From Heterohyrax brucei (lineage: Eukaryota > Chordata > Mammalia > Hyracoidea > Procaviidae), in the NCBI GenBank assembly GCA_028571685.1, contig CM053140.1:56426201-56490200 (forward strand): a stretch of 64,000 nucleotides of DNA, written 5' to 3'. Below are positions 10,395-21,130 of this stretch, one piece after another. The translations under genes and the position numbers were made by a program. The notes below the pieces were generated by a model that made no database searches, was not told where the DNA came from, and worked only from the letters and a program-made list of their open reading frames with translations. Numbering within the stretch: the first letter of the stretch is position 1; each line of letters starts with the position of its first letter.

Positions 10395-11982
10395 CAGGTG
10401 ACTGTTGTTGTTCTTAGTTGCCTTCAAGTTGGTCCCAACTCACAGTGGACCCTATACACAACAGGAGTAAATCACTGCCCAGCCCTGTCAACAATCGTTG
10501 CTAGGCTTGAGCCCACTGTTGCAGCCACTGTTACTTCATCTTGTTGAGGGTCTTCCTCTCTTCTGCTAACCCTCCACTTGACCAATCATAACGTCCTCCA
10601 GAGACTGATCCCTCCTGACAACACATCCATAGTATGTAAGACACAGTCTCCCCATCTAAGGGGCTGTCATGGATTTGTGTCCCCCTAAAAAAGTGTGTGA
10701 TGGTTAAAACTGTGTGTCAACATGGCGAGACCAATGTTTTGGCAGCTGTACACAGTGGCAAGGATGGGGCCTGTGATGGCTCACCACTTACCCTTAGTCT
10801 TCATCTCCTTGCCTTCTGCCACCTATTTCCATCTGCTCACTTGCCAGTGGCTTCTGATCTCTTCTTACGTCTGGTCCCTGAGACTTGAACTAGCAGCTGT
10901 TGGATTCCTTGACCCTCACAGCCTGCGAGTAAGAGTGCTGCTCCCTGACGTGCTGATCCTGGGTTTACCAGCCCTTGCAGCTCTGTGACTCAGCAGAAGC
11001 CTTGTAGTCTCATCTGCCGTCTTGGGATCTGCCAAAGTAGACAGCCTGTGATCTGGAACTCTAATCTTTGACCTGCTGACCCTGGGGTTCATCAACTTCC
11101 ATAGCTGCATGAGGTCTGTGCTCCGATCTAGGATTTGGGACACTTAGGCTTCTCCAATTGCGTGAGCTGTTTCCTTACATAAACCTTTCTCTATACATAT
11201 TATACTTTTACTGGTTTTGCTTCCCTAAAGACCCCAGTCTAAGACAACGTGCATAGTAATTTGGCTGAGCAAGTGATTCCCAGGATTGTGTGATTGCCCA
11301 CCATTTTGTAATTTTCCCTACACTGTAAATCCCAATGGTTAAGAATAGATTATGTTAGATTAGGGTGGGACTGGAAAACCCTTCCTAAGATCACCTCCCT
11401 GCTCCACCATGGGGAGGGTTTTCCTGGAGCATGGCTTGCACCATTTTTATCATACAAAAGATAAAAGCAAAGGGAAGCAAGCAGAATGGGAACCTCATAC
11501 TATCAAGAAATGTAGAGCACGTCCTTCAGACTTGAGGTTCCTGCATCAAGATGCTCCCTGACCAAAGACTGATGCAACACAAAGACCTTCCTTTAGAGCT
11601 GACAAAGAGGAAAAGCCTTCCCCTGGAGTGGGCACCCTGAATTCAGACTTACAGCCTACTAGACTGTACAAGAATAAATTTTTCTTTGTAAAGGGCGTCC
11701 ACTTTGTGGTATTTTCTCTTAGAGCAGTACCAGGTGACTAAAATGGGAACATTCTGGTTGTAGTTTTTCCAAAACAAATCTGTTTATTCTTTTGGCAGTC
11801 CATGGTATGTTCAATATTCTTCTCCAACATCACGGCTCAAAGCTATCAATTCTTCTTCTGTCTTCCTTATTCACTGTCCAGCTTTTTCGTGCATGTGATG
11901 TAACTGAAAACACGTCGGCTTGGGTCAGCTGTACCTTAGTCTTCAAGGTGACATCTTTGCTTTTCCAGGTAATCATAGGTGG
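10395..11982 (-). mobile_element. Antisense RTE 3' end split by LTR sequences
   Basis: RTE sequence runs from 10395 to about 10660 (GTTGTTCTTAGTTGCCTTCA) and resumes at about 11746 (CTTTTGGCAGTCCATGGTAT) in the order expected of a single copy. The gap holds the LTR block at 10664-11743. Confidence 0.8.
10664..11743 (+). mobile_element. LTR block: two MaLR-like LTRs, probably nested
   Basis: The first bases (TGTCATGGATTTGTGTCCCC) match the start of the MaLR-like family, and 11246-11743 matches its remainder through GTGACTAAAA. Between them lies a different LTR-like segment ending CCAGTCTAAGACA. The simplest reading is that one LTR inserted near the start of another; exact borders are uncertain. 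No coding sequence. Confidence 0.65.
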
Positions 11983-12128
11983 ATGGATTTACATCTGGGT
12001 TCTCAATTCTGTTCCAATGGCTAACACTGTCTATTGTTGTACCGGTACCATGCTGTTTTGACCACTGTAGTTGTATACTAGATTCTGAGCCTAGGCAGTG
12101 CTAGGCCTCCTACTCTTAATCTTTTTCA

Positions 12129-12280
12129 AAAACACATTGCTGTCGGGCTGATTCTTACACTTGCTGACCCTGCAGGAGAAAGAACTGCCCCATAGGGTTT
12201 CCAAGGAGTGGCTAGTAGATTCAAACTATCAGCCTTCTGGTTAGCAACCAAACTCTTAACCACTACATCACCAGAGCACC
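12129..12280 (-). repeat. tRNA-derived SINE, antisense
   Basis: ATTGCTGTCGGGCTGATTC, CCCCATAGGGTTTCCAAGG, antisense head CTCTTAACCACTACATCACC. Inserted in the antisense L1. Confidence 0.88.
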
Positions 12281-12945
12281 CTTCTTCTTCAGTAGTGTTT
12301 TACTTATCCAGGGCCTTTTTCCTTCCCATACAGAATTCATGATGAGCTTTTCCACCTTGGTAAACAACGCCGTTGACATTTGGATCAGGATTGCATTGTA
12401 TTTATAGACTGCTTTGGGTAGAAGTGATGTTTCCACAATGCCGAGTCTACCTATCCACGCACATGTTATGTTTTTCCATTTATGTAAGTCTCTTTTTGGT
12501 TTACTGCCATAGTGTTTTGTAGTTTTTTTTATATATAGGTCATTTATGCCCCTGATTACATTTATTCCTAAGTATTTTTTTAGGGGCTGTTATAGATTCC
12601 TTTCTTGATTTTCTTTTCATTATTCTCTTTATTGATGTATAGGAATACAACTGAACGTTTGTATGTTTATCTTGTATCCTGCTATTCTGTTGTATCTTTT
12701 CATTAGCTCCAGTATTTTTCTAGTATAATCTTTTGGGTTCTCTATGTGTAGCACTGTATCATCCACAAATACAGATAGTTTTACTGCTTCCTTACCAATT
12801 TGGATGCTCTTTCTTTTTCATGCTTTATTGCTCTAGCTAGGGCTTCCCACACAATGTTAATAGGAGTGGTGATAAACAGCACCCTTGTCTTATTCCTGTT
12901 TTCATCCTCTCTGTTGAGAATGTTGGCTGTTGGTTTTGTATAACC

Positions 12946-13101
12946 AAAAACAAAACAAAACCCATTGTCCCTGAGTTGATTCTGCTGAATTACAGTAGTA
13001 ACCCATAGAACAGAGCAGAACTGTCCTAAAGGATTTCCAAGGAGTAGCTGGGGGATTTGAATTGCCAACTCAGCTCTTAACCACTGCTGCTACGAGGGCT
13101 C
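12946..13101 (-). repeat. tRNA-derived SINE, antisense
   Basis: AAAACCCATTGTCCCTGAGT tail and antisense head AGCTCTTAACCACTGCTGC. First of two tandem antisense copies. Confidence 0.88.
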
Positions 13102-13112
13102 CAAACTTACTA

Positions 13113-13281
13113 AAAACAAAAAACCAAACCTACTACTGCTGAGTTGATTCTGACTCATGACAACCCTATAGGGCAGAGTAGAACTACTCCACGGAGTTTC
13201 TGAGGAGCCCCTGGTGGTTTTAAACTGCCAACCTTTTGGTTATGAGACACAGCACTTAAACCACTATCCCACCAAATCCCT
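13113..13281 (-). repeat. tRNA-derived SINE, antisense
   Basis: AACCAAACCTACTACTGCTG tail and antisense head CACTTAAACCACTATCCCACC; second of the tandem pair. Confidence 0.9.
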
Positions 13282-13394
13282 CCACATCTATACATATGTA
13301 ATTCCTCTTCCTGCCCTGCCCTGCCCCCCAGAGAGTCTACATGTCCTTTCAAGTCCGCGTGGAATCCCCTCTCATGAAAATAGCCTTCACACTG

Positions 13395-13622
13395 GACAGG
13401 AGAATAGTACAGTGATTAAAAACCAGGGTTTAATAATTTGTGTGATTTGGACAAGTCACTGGACTGAACTCTTTGAACCTGTGTTTTCCTCATGTATTCC
13501 ACTCAACGGCAGTGGGTTGCTGTGTAAGTGAATGGTAACAATAACAGTCCCTATGTTCAGAAGATTTTGGTGAGAATTCACTATCATCATAGGCATAAAA
13601 GCACTAAGAGCCAAGTGCATTG
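13395..13622 (+). repeat. MIR-like SINE
   Basis: GTGATTTGGACAAGTCACTG and an altered core and tail (GCATAAAAGCACTAAGAGCC) in MIR order. Old and diverged. Confidence 0.5.
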
Positions 13623-13623
13623 T

Positions 13624-13798
13624 TAAAAAACAAAACAAAAAAAAATAACTCATTATCCTCAAGTAGATTCCAACTCATGGAGACCCTACCTGACAGAGCA
13701 GAAGTGCCCCACAGGGTTTCCAGACAGTGGCTAGCGGATCTGAACTACTGCCTTTGATTAGTAGTTAAGCTCTTTAACACTGTGCCACCAGGGATCGA
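13624..13798 (-). repeat. tRNA-derived SINE, antisense
   Basis: GTAGATTCCAACTCATGGAG, CCCCACAGGGTTTCCAGAC, antisense head CTGTGCCACCAGGGA. Confidence 0.88.
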
Positions 13799-13907
13799 GC
13801 ATACAGTAAGCTCTCCTTAAATGTTAACGGTTATTTTTCTTAAGAACTACGACTATAAAAGGGCTTCGCATGCTGCACATGGGTCTTGACTCATCCCTGC
13901 ATGCTTC

Positions 13908-14073
13908 CTTGGAAACACTGGTGACATAGTGGTTAAGTGCTATGGCTGCTAGCCGAAAAGTTCGACACTTCGGATTCACCAGGCGCTCTTTGGAAACTCT
14001 ATGGAGCAGTTTTATTCTGTCCTATAGGGTCCCTATAAGTCTGAATGACTCCACGGCAATGTAGGGTTTTTTG
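13908..14073 (+). repeat. tRNA-derived SINE, sense
   Basis: GACATAGTGGTTAAGTGCTA head, GGAAACTCTATGGAGCAG body, TCCTATAGGGTCCCTATAAG tail. It lies about 230 bp before the orphan CpG island. Confidence 0.88.
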
Positions 14074-14299
14074 GTATGCTTCCTTCACACAATGCTATTG
14101 CATAATACAGCAGGCGCTTAGCAAAGAATGGTTGGTCGGGAGTGTTGCTGCTTTGGGGAGGAATGATCATCTCATCCATAGCACATTACTCAGTGAGGAC
14201 AGGAGCAAGCTGGGTGCCCACACCTCGGTCTGCCAAGGTCCAGAGCCGGATTCAGGGAGGCTGGAGGGCACCAATCTGGCTCATCCACCGCCACGGCAA

Positions 14300-15250
14300 T
14301 CTTATGTGCACACACTTTAACAGCGCTGGGAGGCGGGGGGGCCTCGATAACCGTAGTCCTGAGGGACTGTCTTCCCGCGGTTCTTACGGGGTCCCACACT
14401 GCCAGGCAGTTGCTACACGCCCCAGCCACAAGATGGCGGCGTAGAGCCGAGTTCCGCGCCCTACCTGGAAGGCGCGGGGGAGACAGCACCCGGGAAGGTT
14501 GGGCTTCCCGGCCAGCTGTCAGCCCCGTCAGGAAGAGCATCCAGGCCGAGAGCCTCGCTGTGCTAGAGACTTCAATCCTCTCGCTGGGCCCTGTATCCTG
14601 GAAGTCAGTCAGGCATGCTCCTCCACTCACGTGGCTGGCCCTCCACTCTCGATGGCCGCTCCGCGGCCGCCCCGCCCCACTTCGAGATCACTCTGCGCAC
14701 CTGGCAGGCACCGTGCCAGATCCCCTTGGCCCGCCGCTATACACACTCGGGTTCTGGCCCGCTGAGCGCACTGCCATCGGCGCTGACCGGAAGGAGAGGG
14801 CTGTGCTCAAATTCTGCGGCCTTCACTTCCCAACCCCCGAGTGCACTCTATCTCAAGGGAAGAAAAACGCCTTTGCTTCCGACTCCTGGGATTGCGCACC
14901 CAGGCATGTCCCCCAGGCCTCCAGGAACACTGCGACCACCCGGTGTACCCTATCCCAGCGACACGTGTTCCCGCGACCTACGGGCCCGGAAGTTGACACG
15001 GGGGTGTTCGCCTGCCCGCCCCATGATAGACACCGGAGCACGCACGCGTGCGTGCGCGGGCACGTGTAGGGGCGGGGCGGGTGGGCTTGGGTTCTGTGGG
15101 CGGAGGAGGAACGCGAGGCGGGCGCGAGCTGAGTGAGGGGAGCGAGAGCTACGCGGAGATGGGGGAGGGTCGCTGGGCCCAAAAGGTCTGGGCAGTGTCT
15201 AGCTGCTGGACTACTAGGGATCGGAGCGAGCTTTGGCAAGAGGTCTGAGG
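14300..15250. promoter_or_regulatory. Orphan CpG island with promoter motifs
   Basis: About 950 bp rich in CpG, in contrast to its AT-rich, repeat-filled surroundings. It has a YY1-type motif CAAGATGGCGGC at 14429-14440, an E-box CACGTG at 15061-15066, GC boxes GGGGCGGGGCGGG at about 15069-15081 and an ACGCACGCGTGCG run near 15040. No TATA box. YY1 sites of this form usually sit just after a transcription start, reading in the direction of transcription, which here would be +. I recognise no coding exon. It may be the promoter of a non-coding RNA, or a distal RPS6KA1 promoter 25 kb upstream; both are inference. Confidence 0.7.
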
Positions 15251-15935
15251 CATCATCGGGCCTTCTAGACTTGGGTATTGGATGGGTTGGCAATAGGGTG
15301 TAGCCCAGCGTTGTTGGGCCTGAATTTACGTGGGGCTAGGGAAGAGGCGAGTACCCCACCTTCTTTCCAGAAGAGTTTCTTGGAAGCAGTCAGGAAATCC
15401 TGGAACTCAGTGTCAGGCATAGATCTGGAGGCCATGACTATTACAGAGACAAGCTGATGGGGGCCCCAGTGTGTCATTGCCCTCGTCTCCCCCACATTCC
15501 AGGAACTGCCCAGGCTTGTGCCCCAGGTATTTGGGGACTTGGCTGCGCTCGCTCTCCGTTCTTACACTGCAGGGCCAGCCCAACGGTTAGAACCCATCAA
15601 GGCACTGAGGTCTCTCAGAGGCCTCCCCAATTGTCAGTTTCAACAGAATTGGAAAGGGATGTCTTTGGGGCCCAAAGCCAGATCTAGAAAGATTTCCAGG
15701 TCCCTAGAGCTTTTTTTCCCCCTGCATGGCTCCAGCAAACCTTACTCTGCTTAGGTTGTAGGAGGGTCCGGAGGAAGCTTCTGCTGAATCATCTGTTGAA
15801 GGGCCTTTGAGGGATGAAGCCTGAGGAAGGAGTGCAGCTGTTAATCCCTCCCTCCCAAACCAGGATCTGGCAGGAACATAAATTGCATCAAGGTAGAAGG
15901 ACTGAAAAAGAGTCCCTGGGTTGCACAAGTGTTAG
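15250..15935. other. Unique sequence after the CpG island, nothing recognised
   Basis: About 690 bp of non-repetitive, moderately GC-rich sequence. It could include the first intron or exon of a transcript starting in the island, but no conserved protein, consensus exon or RNA fold stands out. Confidence 0.5.
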
Positions 15936-15937
15936 AC

Positions 15938-16035
15938 GTTGTACCGGTGGGATGGCTTAACGGTTGGAGCCCACCAAGCGGCACCTGGGAAGACAGGCCT
16001 GGCCATCTGCTGCCATGAGTCTAACGGACACCGTA
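15938..16035 (+). repeat. Possible degenerate SINE
   Basis: GGATGGCTTAACGGTTGGAG and GACAGGCCTGGCCATCTGCT resemble the second SINE subtype seen at 50562, but the match is poor. Confidence 0.35.
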
Positions 16036-16119
16036 GCAAGTAAAATAAGGTAGACTGAGACGCTGAGTCAAAGTCCTGAGAGTTCTTTTTCTTCCAGCAG
16101 TGCTGTGTCACGATGTTAG

Positions 16120-16565
16120 TCAGAATTTTTTTTTGATTTAAAAGTAATTCGTGCATCTTATTTATAAAACTAAACTGTTATAAAACTAAATATTTTTTTA
16201 AATGAAAAACCCTCATGTCTTCAATCAGCTGCTGAGATGGCCATTTGAGCATCCTTTTCGCACTTTTTCAGTGACTTACATATTTAAAAAAACTCGTAAA
16301 AAAGGGATCACATTCTACGATTTTGCAACTTGCAATTTTCAGTCAATGGTATGCTGTAGGCATTTTTCATGTCATTATTTATAGATGTATCATTATTGAC
16401 CAGTTAATAACTTTCCAGAATATTGATATCCATAATTCATTTAGTCCTTCACTAACCTATGGTTATACTTTTATGGTGTTTTGTTTTAAATTACAAATAT
16501 ATGTGTTCACTGCAGAAAATAATGTTAATTACATTGATAAAGACAAAGTTCACCATATTCTTAGC
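16120..16565 (-). mobile_element. Old L1-like AT-rich sequence
   Basis: The wording around 16320-16450 (AGTCAATGGTATGCTGTAGG, CAGTTAATAACTTTCCAGAA) is of the kind found in old antisense L1 3' regions. Family and limits uncertain. Confidence 0.4.
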
Positions 16566-17055
16566 CACGAAACCAAACCTGTTGCTGTCAAGTTGAATCA
16601 GACTCAGTGATCCTATAGGATCATATAGGACAGAGTAGAACTGCCCCATAGCATTCCCAAGGATGTAATCTTTATGGAGCCAAAGTGCTATTTAGAAGGA
16701 AGGGTGGCAAGACTTTGCCTCACGCACTTAGCACATGTTGTCAGGAGGCACCAGTTCCTGAAGAAGTTACCATGCTAAGTAAAGCAGAGGATCAGCAAAA
16801 AAGAGGGAGACCCTCAATAAGATGGATTGATACAGTGTCAGCAACGATGGGCTCAACAATTGTGAGGATGGTGTAGGACTAGGCAGTGCTTTATTCTGTT
16901 GTATACAAAGTCACTGTGAGTTGCAGCTGACTCGAGGGCACCTGACAAAAGTCTTTATGGAAGCAGATTGCCACGTCTTTCACCCTCGGAGCAGCTAGTG
17001 GGTTGACCTTTCAATTAGCAGCCAAGTGCCTTAGCCACTGTGCCACCAACCCCTC
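16566..17055 (-). repeat. Antisense SINE interrupted by a sense RTE fragment
   Basis: SINE sequence runs from 16566 to about 16680 and resumes at about 16955 through the antisense head GCCACTGTGCCACCAAC. The RTE piece between carries near-copies of TCTTTATGGAG at both junctions (about 16671 and 16956), as a target duplication. Confidence 0.82.
16681..16953 (+). mobile_element. RTE LINE 3' fragment inserted in a SINE
   Basis: GTGGCAAGACTTTGCCTCAC, GAGGGAGACCCTCAATAAG and CAACAATTGTGAGGATGGTG follow the order of the RTE copy at 628-1034. Frame disrupted. Confidence 0.87.
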
Positions 17056-17096
17056 TAAAAAAATCTGATTATTTTAATTCCAATTCATAGCAACCC

Positions 17097-17270
17097 TGTA
17101 AACCAAACCCAAAGACAGTCCACTGATGTCAAGTCGATTCCAACTCATAGCAACCCCACAGGACAGAGTAGAACTGCTCCATAGAGTTTCCAAGGAGCTC
17201 CTGGCAGATTTGAACAGCCAACCTTTTGGTTAGCAGCTGTAGCTCTTAATTACTGTGCCTCTGGGGTTCT
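17097..17270 (-). repeat. tRNA-derived SINE, antisense
   Basis: AAACCAAACCCAAAGACAGT, GTCAAGTCGATTCCAACTCA, antisense head ATTACTGTGCCTCTGGGGTT. Confidence 0.9.
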
Positions 17271-17284
17271 TTATATTTCTATCA

Positions 17285-17480
17285 GACAGAGAACTCTTTT
17301 ATTTTGTAGACTATGTACTTTATGGAACACTTACTGTAGGTGAGGTACCATGTTAAGTAGTCACAGAGCAGCAATCTGAGGTTCAGAGAAATCTCTCCTG
17401 TGAAGCCTGCCCAAGGTCACGGCTATAAAGCAGCAGAGCCAGAACTTGGGCTCAGCTTTATCTGATTCCAAAGCTGTGCT
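17285..17480 (-). repeat. MIR, antisense
   Basis: GAGGTTCAGAGAAATCT, GCCCAAGGTCACGGCTATAA and CAGAGCCAGAACTTGGGCTC in the order of an antisense MIR. Confidence 0.7.
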
Positions 17481-18284
17481 GGCTCTTACTGTTAACAGTT
17501 TGGTATATTTCCTTCTAATCTTTTTATAATGCCATAGGGACAAAAAAAAAAAAAAGTAAATATTCCCAGCTTTTCCTCTTGCCCATATTTAGTTCTAAAG
17601 AGACTTTTTGAAGACAGAACAGAAGGAGGAGAATAAAGCTAGGCAAAAGCATGGAATGACCTGGAATTTCCTCCCCAGTCCCACTCAGGAAAATCTGCTG
17701 CTGAGAGGAGGGTGTAGGACAGAGATGAAAAGGGAGGGGAATGAGCTGGGAGAGCCTCAGCAGTCAGGGATTTGTAAAAAAGATACAGAAAGGAGAGGCT
17801 TGGAGAGTTCTTAGGCAGAACCTCTGATTGCTTGGAACTTTGAGGAAGAGGTGATTTAGGGGGATTTGGAAAGGAAATCTTGCTGTGACTTGTGCTGGTT
17901 GTAACCCCTTGGCAGTATCCTTCTGAGGTCTTTGCTAAAGACTTGTTTCCTGTAGATGCTTTTTGGGGTGGGATCAGTTTGGGGGAAGATGGGAGCAAGA
18001 GGAACAAGCTTTATTTGAGCTCATATAAAATTTGTATAATTTCTTTTACAAATATGGAATAACCTCTCTGCCTTGCTCATTCTGTATCCTCCACCTCAAA
18101 TCCTCTGCTTTTCCCCATCCTCCCACATTTCCTGAAGTCCGCTAAGGCCTACCTCCTTTCCTCTTTCCCCTCCTTCTGTTACTACAGCTCTTTTTTAGCA
18201 CTTCATTATGGTCCAGATCAGGACAAGTGACTGATCCCCCTACTCATGACAGGTCTTATTAGGCAGAGATTTCTCACCACCAAA
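17481..18284. other. No recognised feature
   Basis: About 800 bp with an A-run at 17540-17555 and purine-rich stretches. No exon or repeat family identified. Confidence 0.45.
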
Positions 18285-18456
18285 CAAACAAACAAAAAGC
18301 CAAACCCACTACCATCAAGTTGATTCTGACTCACAGACACCTTATAGAACGCGATAGAGCTGACCTATAGAGTTTCCAAGGAGCACCTGGTAGATTCGAA
18401 CTGCCAACCTTTTGCTTATCAGCCATAGCTCTTAGCCACTTCACCACCAGGGGTTT
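18285..18456 (-). repeat. tRNA-derived SINE, antisense
   Basis: CAAACCCACTACCATCAAGT, GTTTCCAAGGAGCACCTGG, antisense head CCACTTCACCACCAGGGG. Confidence 0.9.
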
Positions 18457-18579
18457 TAGCACCAGAATTCCTTTATATACAAGTAATGCTGGTTTGTTGG
18501 CTAGTATGATACTTGTTTCCCTTTTTACTTTGGCTGCTAAGAGTGATCAGCATTTTCCTGTTTCTTGGTCTGTGTTTTC

Positions 18580-19540
18580 TCCAATTATTTTAGCCTTACT
18601 TTTAATTTATACTATGGAAAATTTCAAACACACATAAAAATAGAATATGATAAATTGGCATGTACTCATCACCCATCTTTAATTATAAACAATTTGCCAA
18701 AATTGGTTCATCTACTTCCATATTTTTCCCTCCCTCTGAAGTGTTATAAAGCAAATTTCAGACACCATGTCATTTCACTTGAATTATTTCAGTATATATT
18801 TCTAACAAGGTTTTTCAAACCTAACCCCAATGTCACTGTCACATCTAATAAAATCAATACTAATTTCCTAAAATCATTTACTACCCAATCCATGTTCGAA
18901 TTTTTTTATTTTTGGTTTATTCCATTCATGATTCAGGTGTAGTCCATATATTGCATTTGGTTGGTATGTTTCTTGAGTAATTTTTTTTTAAATTGGTTCT
19001 ACTTTCTTTTTTCATGTCATTTAGCTGTAGAAGAAACCAGAACATTAGTCCTATAGAGTCCCATGTTCCAGAAGATTTGTCTGGTTGCTTCCTGGTAGGG
19101 ACGTTTAACTTGTTCTTCTGTCCCTTGTTATTTCTAGTAAACTAGAAGTTAGATATGGAGGCTTGATTAGATTCAGGCTTGATGTTTTTGGCAAGAATAC
19201 CTCATTGGCAGTGGTGCTGTGCACTTATAATTACATCACATCTGGAGGCATATAACATCTAGTTGAAACATTTTTCCTAATAGGTCAGTGGATTCAGGGC
19301 TATTGCTTGTTGTCTTCATTATAAACCTTTTATCTATTGGTTTTAGTATCCATTGATGATCCATTATTTCATTAAGTGTTGCAAATTGTGAGTCTCCAAC
19401 TCCAGTTTTTGTTGCATTCAATAACTGTAGTTCTGTAAAGAACTTTTCTTCATTCAGTATTTGATTATCCTAACTACAGTTTTTGTAACGAAGAAAGAAT
19501 AAGTGCTTGATTCCTTTTTTATACTATGTCTGAATGCTTT
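18580..19540 (-). mobile_element. Old L1 (L1M-type) sequence
   Basis: Segments such as CATGTACTCATCACCCATCT, TATTGCATTTGGTTGGTATG, GAGGCTTGATTAGATTCAGG and TTGGCAAGAATACCTCATTG are typical of old mammalian L1 3' regions. The strand assignment is from memory of such copies. Confidence 0.6.
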
Positions 19541-19589
19541 GTGGTTGATGTTTTTTGTTGTTGTTTTTTAAAAAAAGCTAGCAGAGCAG

Positions 19590-19895
19590 TGAGTGGAAAA
19601 AGCACAAGCCTTGGACAGACCCTCACTCTATCACTTAGCTGAGCAACCTTCGGTAACCGTTCTGAGCCTCAGGTTCCTTAACTGCAAAATGGAGTTACCC
19701 CCAACTTTCCTGGACCTTCTGTAGAATTATATCCATGCTTAGATCAAGAAATTTCCTGTACAGGAAATAAAATGTATTCACCGTGGAAAATCTAGAGGAT
19801 GCAGATAAGTATAAAGAAGAGACCATAAGCCATGTGAAAATCATCAAGCACATGCCTGGCATATATTTAGTAAATGTTTTTGATGACCTCAGCTC
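19590..19895 (+). repeat. MIR, sense
   Basis: TCACTTAGCTGAGCAACCTT, CTGAGCCTCAGGTTCCTTA and, after an unrelated stretch, CAAGCACATGCCTGGCATAT. Confidence 0.65.
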
Positions 19896-20690
19896 AGCTT
19901 TCAGGCTGTCCTATTTCGACATTCTCCTGGAAGAGATTTAGCTAGGGATGGCTTCAGCCGCAGCCCAAGAAAATCCTAGCAGGAGTGAAAAGAGATGTCC
20001 TGGGGAGGCAGCAGGAGGTGGATTCCTCTGGTCTTGTGTTAAGAGTTTGTGAACTGAAGTTAACAGACTCGACACAAAATTGCTGAGACTCAAGGCAAGT
20101 AATTTATATTCCTGAGTCAATGTTTTTCACCTGAAAGATGAGGTTGTTATCACCAGCCTACTAGGATTCTTAAGAGAACCGGGTGAGATGTAGACTGGAG
20201 ATGCCCGCTATGGTGCCCAGCATGCAGGAGGTCCTCAGGGAACGAGGGCTAGCTTGAATCTGAGGCTGGAAGTTCTCTTCTGAGATCCGATCAGATTGTC
20301 TCCTGTCACTGAGCTAGCTTTGAGCCTTGTTTTGTCCTCTGGGAACTCATAAGCCTCTTTCCTTCTGGGGTTCTGACACCTTTCAATGTGAAATGGCAAG
20401 ATCAGGAGTCCAAATTTAAGTGCCCACAGGAGTAGATAGGTAATGTAAGTGAGTGAAATTGCCAGACTAAGGGATGACAGGAACTGTGGCAATCTCAGTT
20501 TGTGCCATCTAAAAGAGGTGTCATGCACTCCCGCTGTTACAAAGCAAGAATGGGGATGTGAGTTGGCAGGTCTTTGAAAAATGAAACTGGAACGATGTAT
20601 TTTTAATTTCAAATTAAAGTGATAGTAAGCAATTTGAGATTTTTAAAAACACTATGTGGACCAAACAAAACAACTGTAAAGTGCGTGAGC
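19896..20690. other. No recognised feature
   Basis: About 800 bp with two short MIR-like patches. No exon is supported. Confidence 0.45.
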
Positions 20691-20850
20691 TCTAAAGGAA
20701 GAGTTTATGTGCCAGCTCTGCCACTAAATAACTGTGTATCCTTGAGCAAATCAACCTCTCTGTTCCTGACCTTTCTTATCTGTAAACTAGGGGTAGTTAT
20801 AGCACTTACTTCATGGGATTGTTGTAAAGTTTAAATGGATAGGGCTGGAA
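20690..20850 (+). repeat. MIR, sense
   Basis: CCACTAAATAACTGTGTATC, CCTTTCTTATCTGTAAACTA and TTCATGGGATTGTTGTAAAG are the MIR core and 3' part. Confidence 0.75.
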
Positions 20851-20939
20851 CTGGGGTGAGGCTGATGAAGCACTTATTTTGGGTGCAAAACTTAAGGCAG
20901 TACCAAAAACTCAACAGTCAAGGTCATTATTACCTTAAT

Positions 20940-21130
20940 GCAATTTAAAATTTTTTAAATTTTGGTGAAACTATACATAGCACAAAATATACCCATTCAT
21001 CAGTTTCTACATGTACAATTCAGTAACATTGCTTACATTCTTCACATGTCACAGTTCTCACTATCTCTACACATCTTGTTTCACCAGCATTGACATAGAT
21101 TCACTATTCCTAAACTCCTCGTCTCATTAA
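20940..21130 (-). mobile_element. L1-like fragment, antisense
   Basis: CATAGCACAAAATATACCC and CATGTACAATTCAGTAACAT, as in old antisense L1 sequence. Confidence 0.5.

Larger units (their letters stand above)
6883..12945 (-). mobile_element. Antisense L1, broken by nested insertions
   Basis: Pieces of one antisense L1 follow in order: 3' end (6883-about 7760), distal ORF2 region (about 8263-8878 and 9415-9860) and further ORF2 sequence (about 11983-12128 and 12281-12945). It is split by LTRs at 7767 and 8879, a block of L1 3' end, RTE and LTR at 9866-11982, and a SINE at 12129. The protein frame is destroyed. That the pieces belong to one copy is inferred from order and strand. Confidence 0.7.

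Noticed and set aside
14410..15069. A 219-codon open frame, and overlapping ones on both strands, in the orphan CpG island
   Set aside because: Stop codons are rare by chance in CpG-rich DNA; several frames are open at once, the frame starts without an ATG, and no protein family is recognisable.
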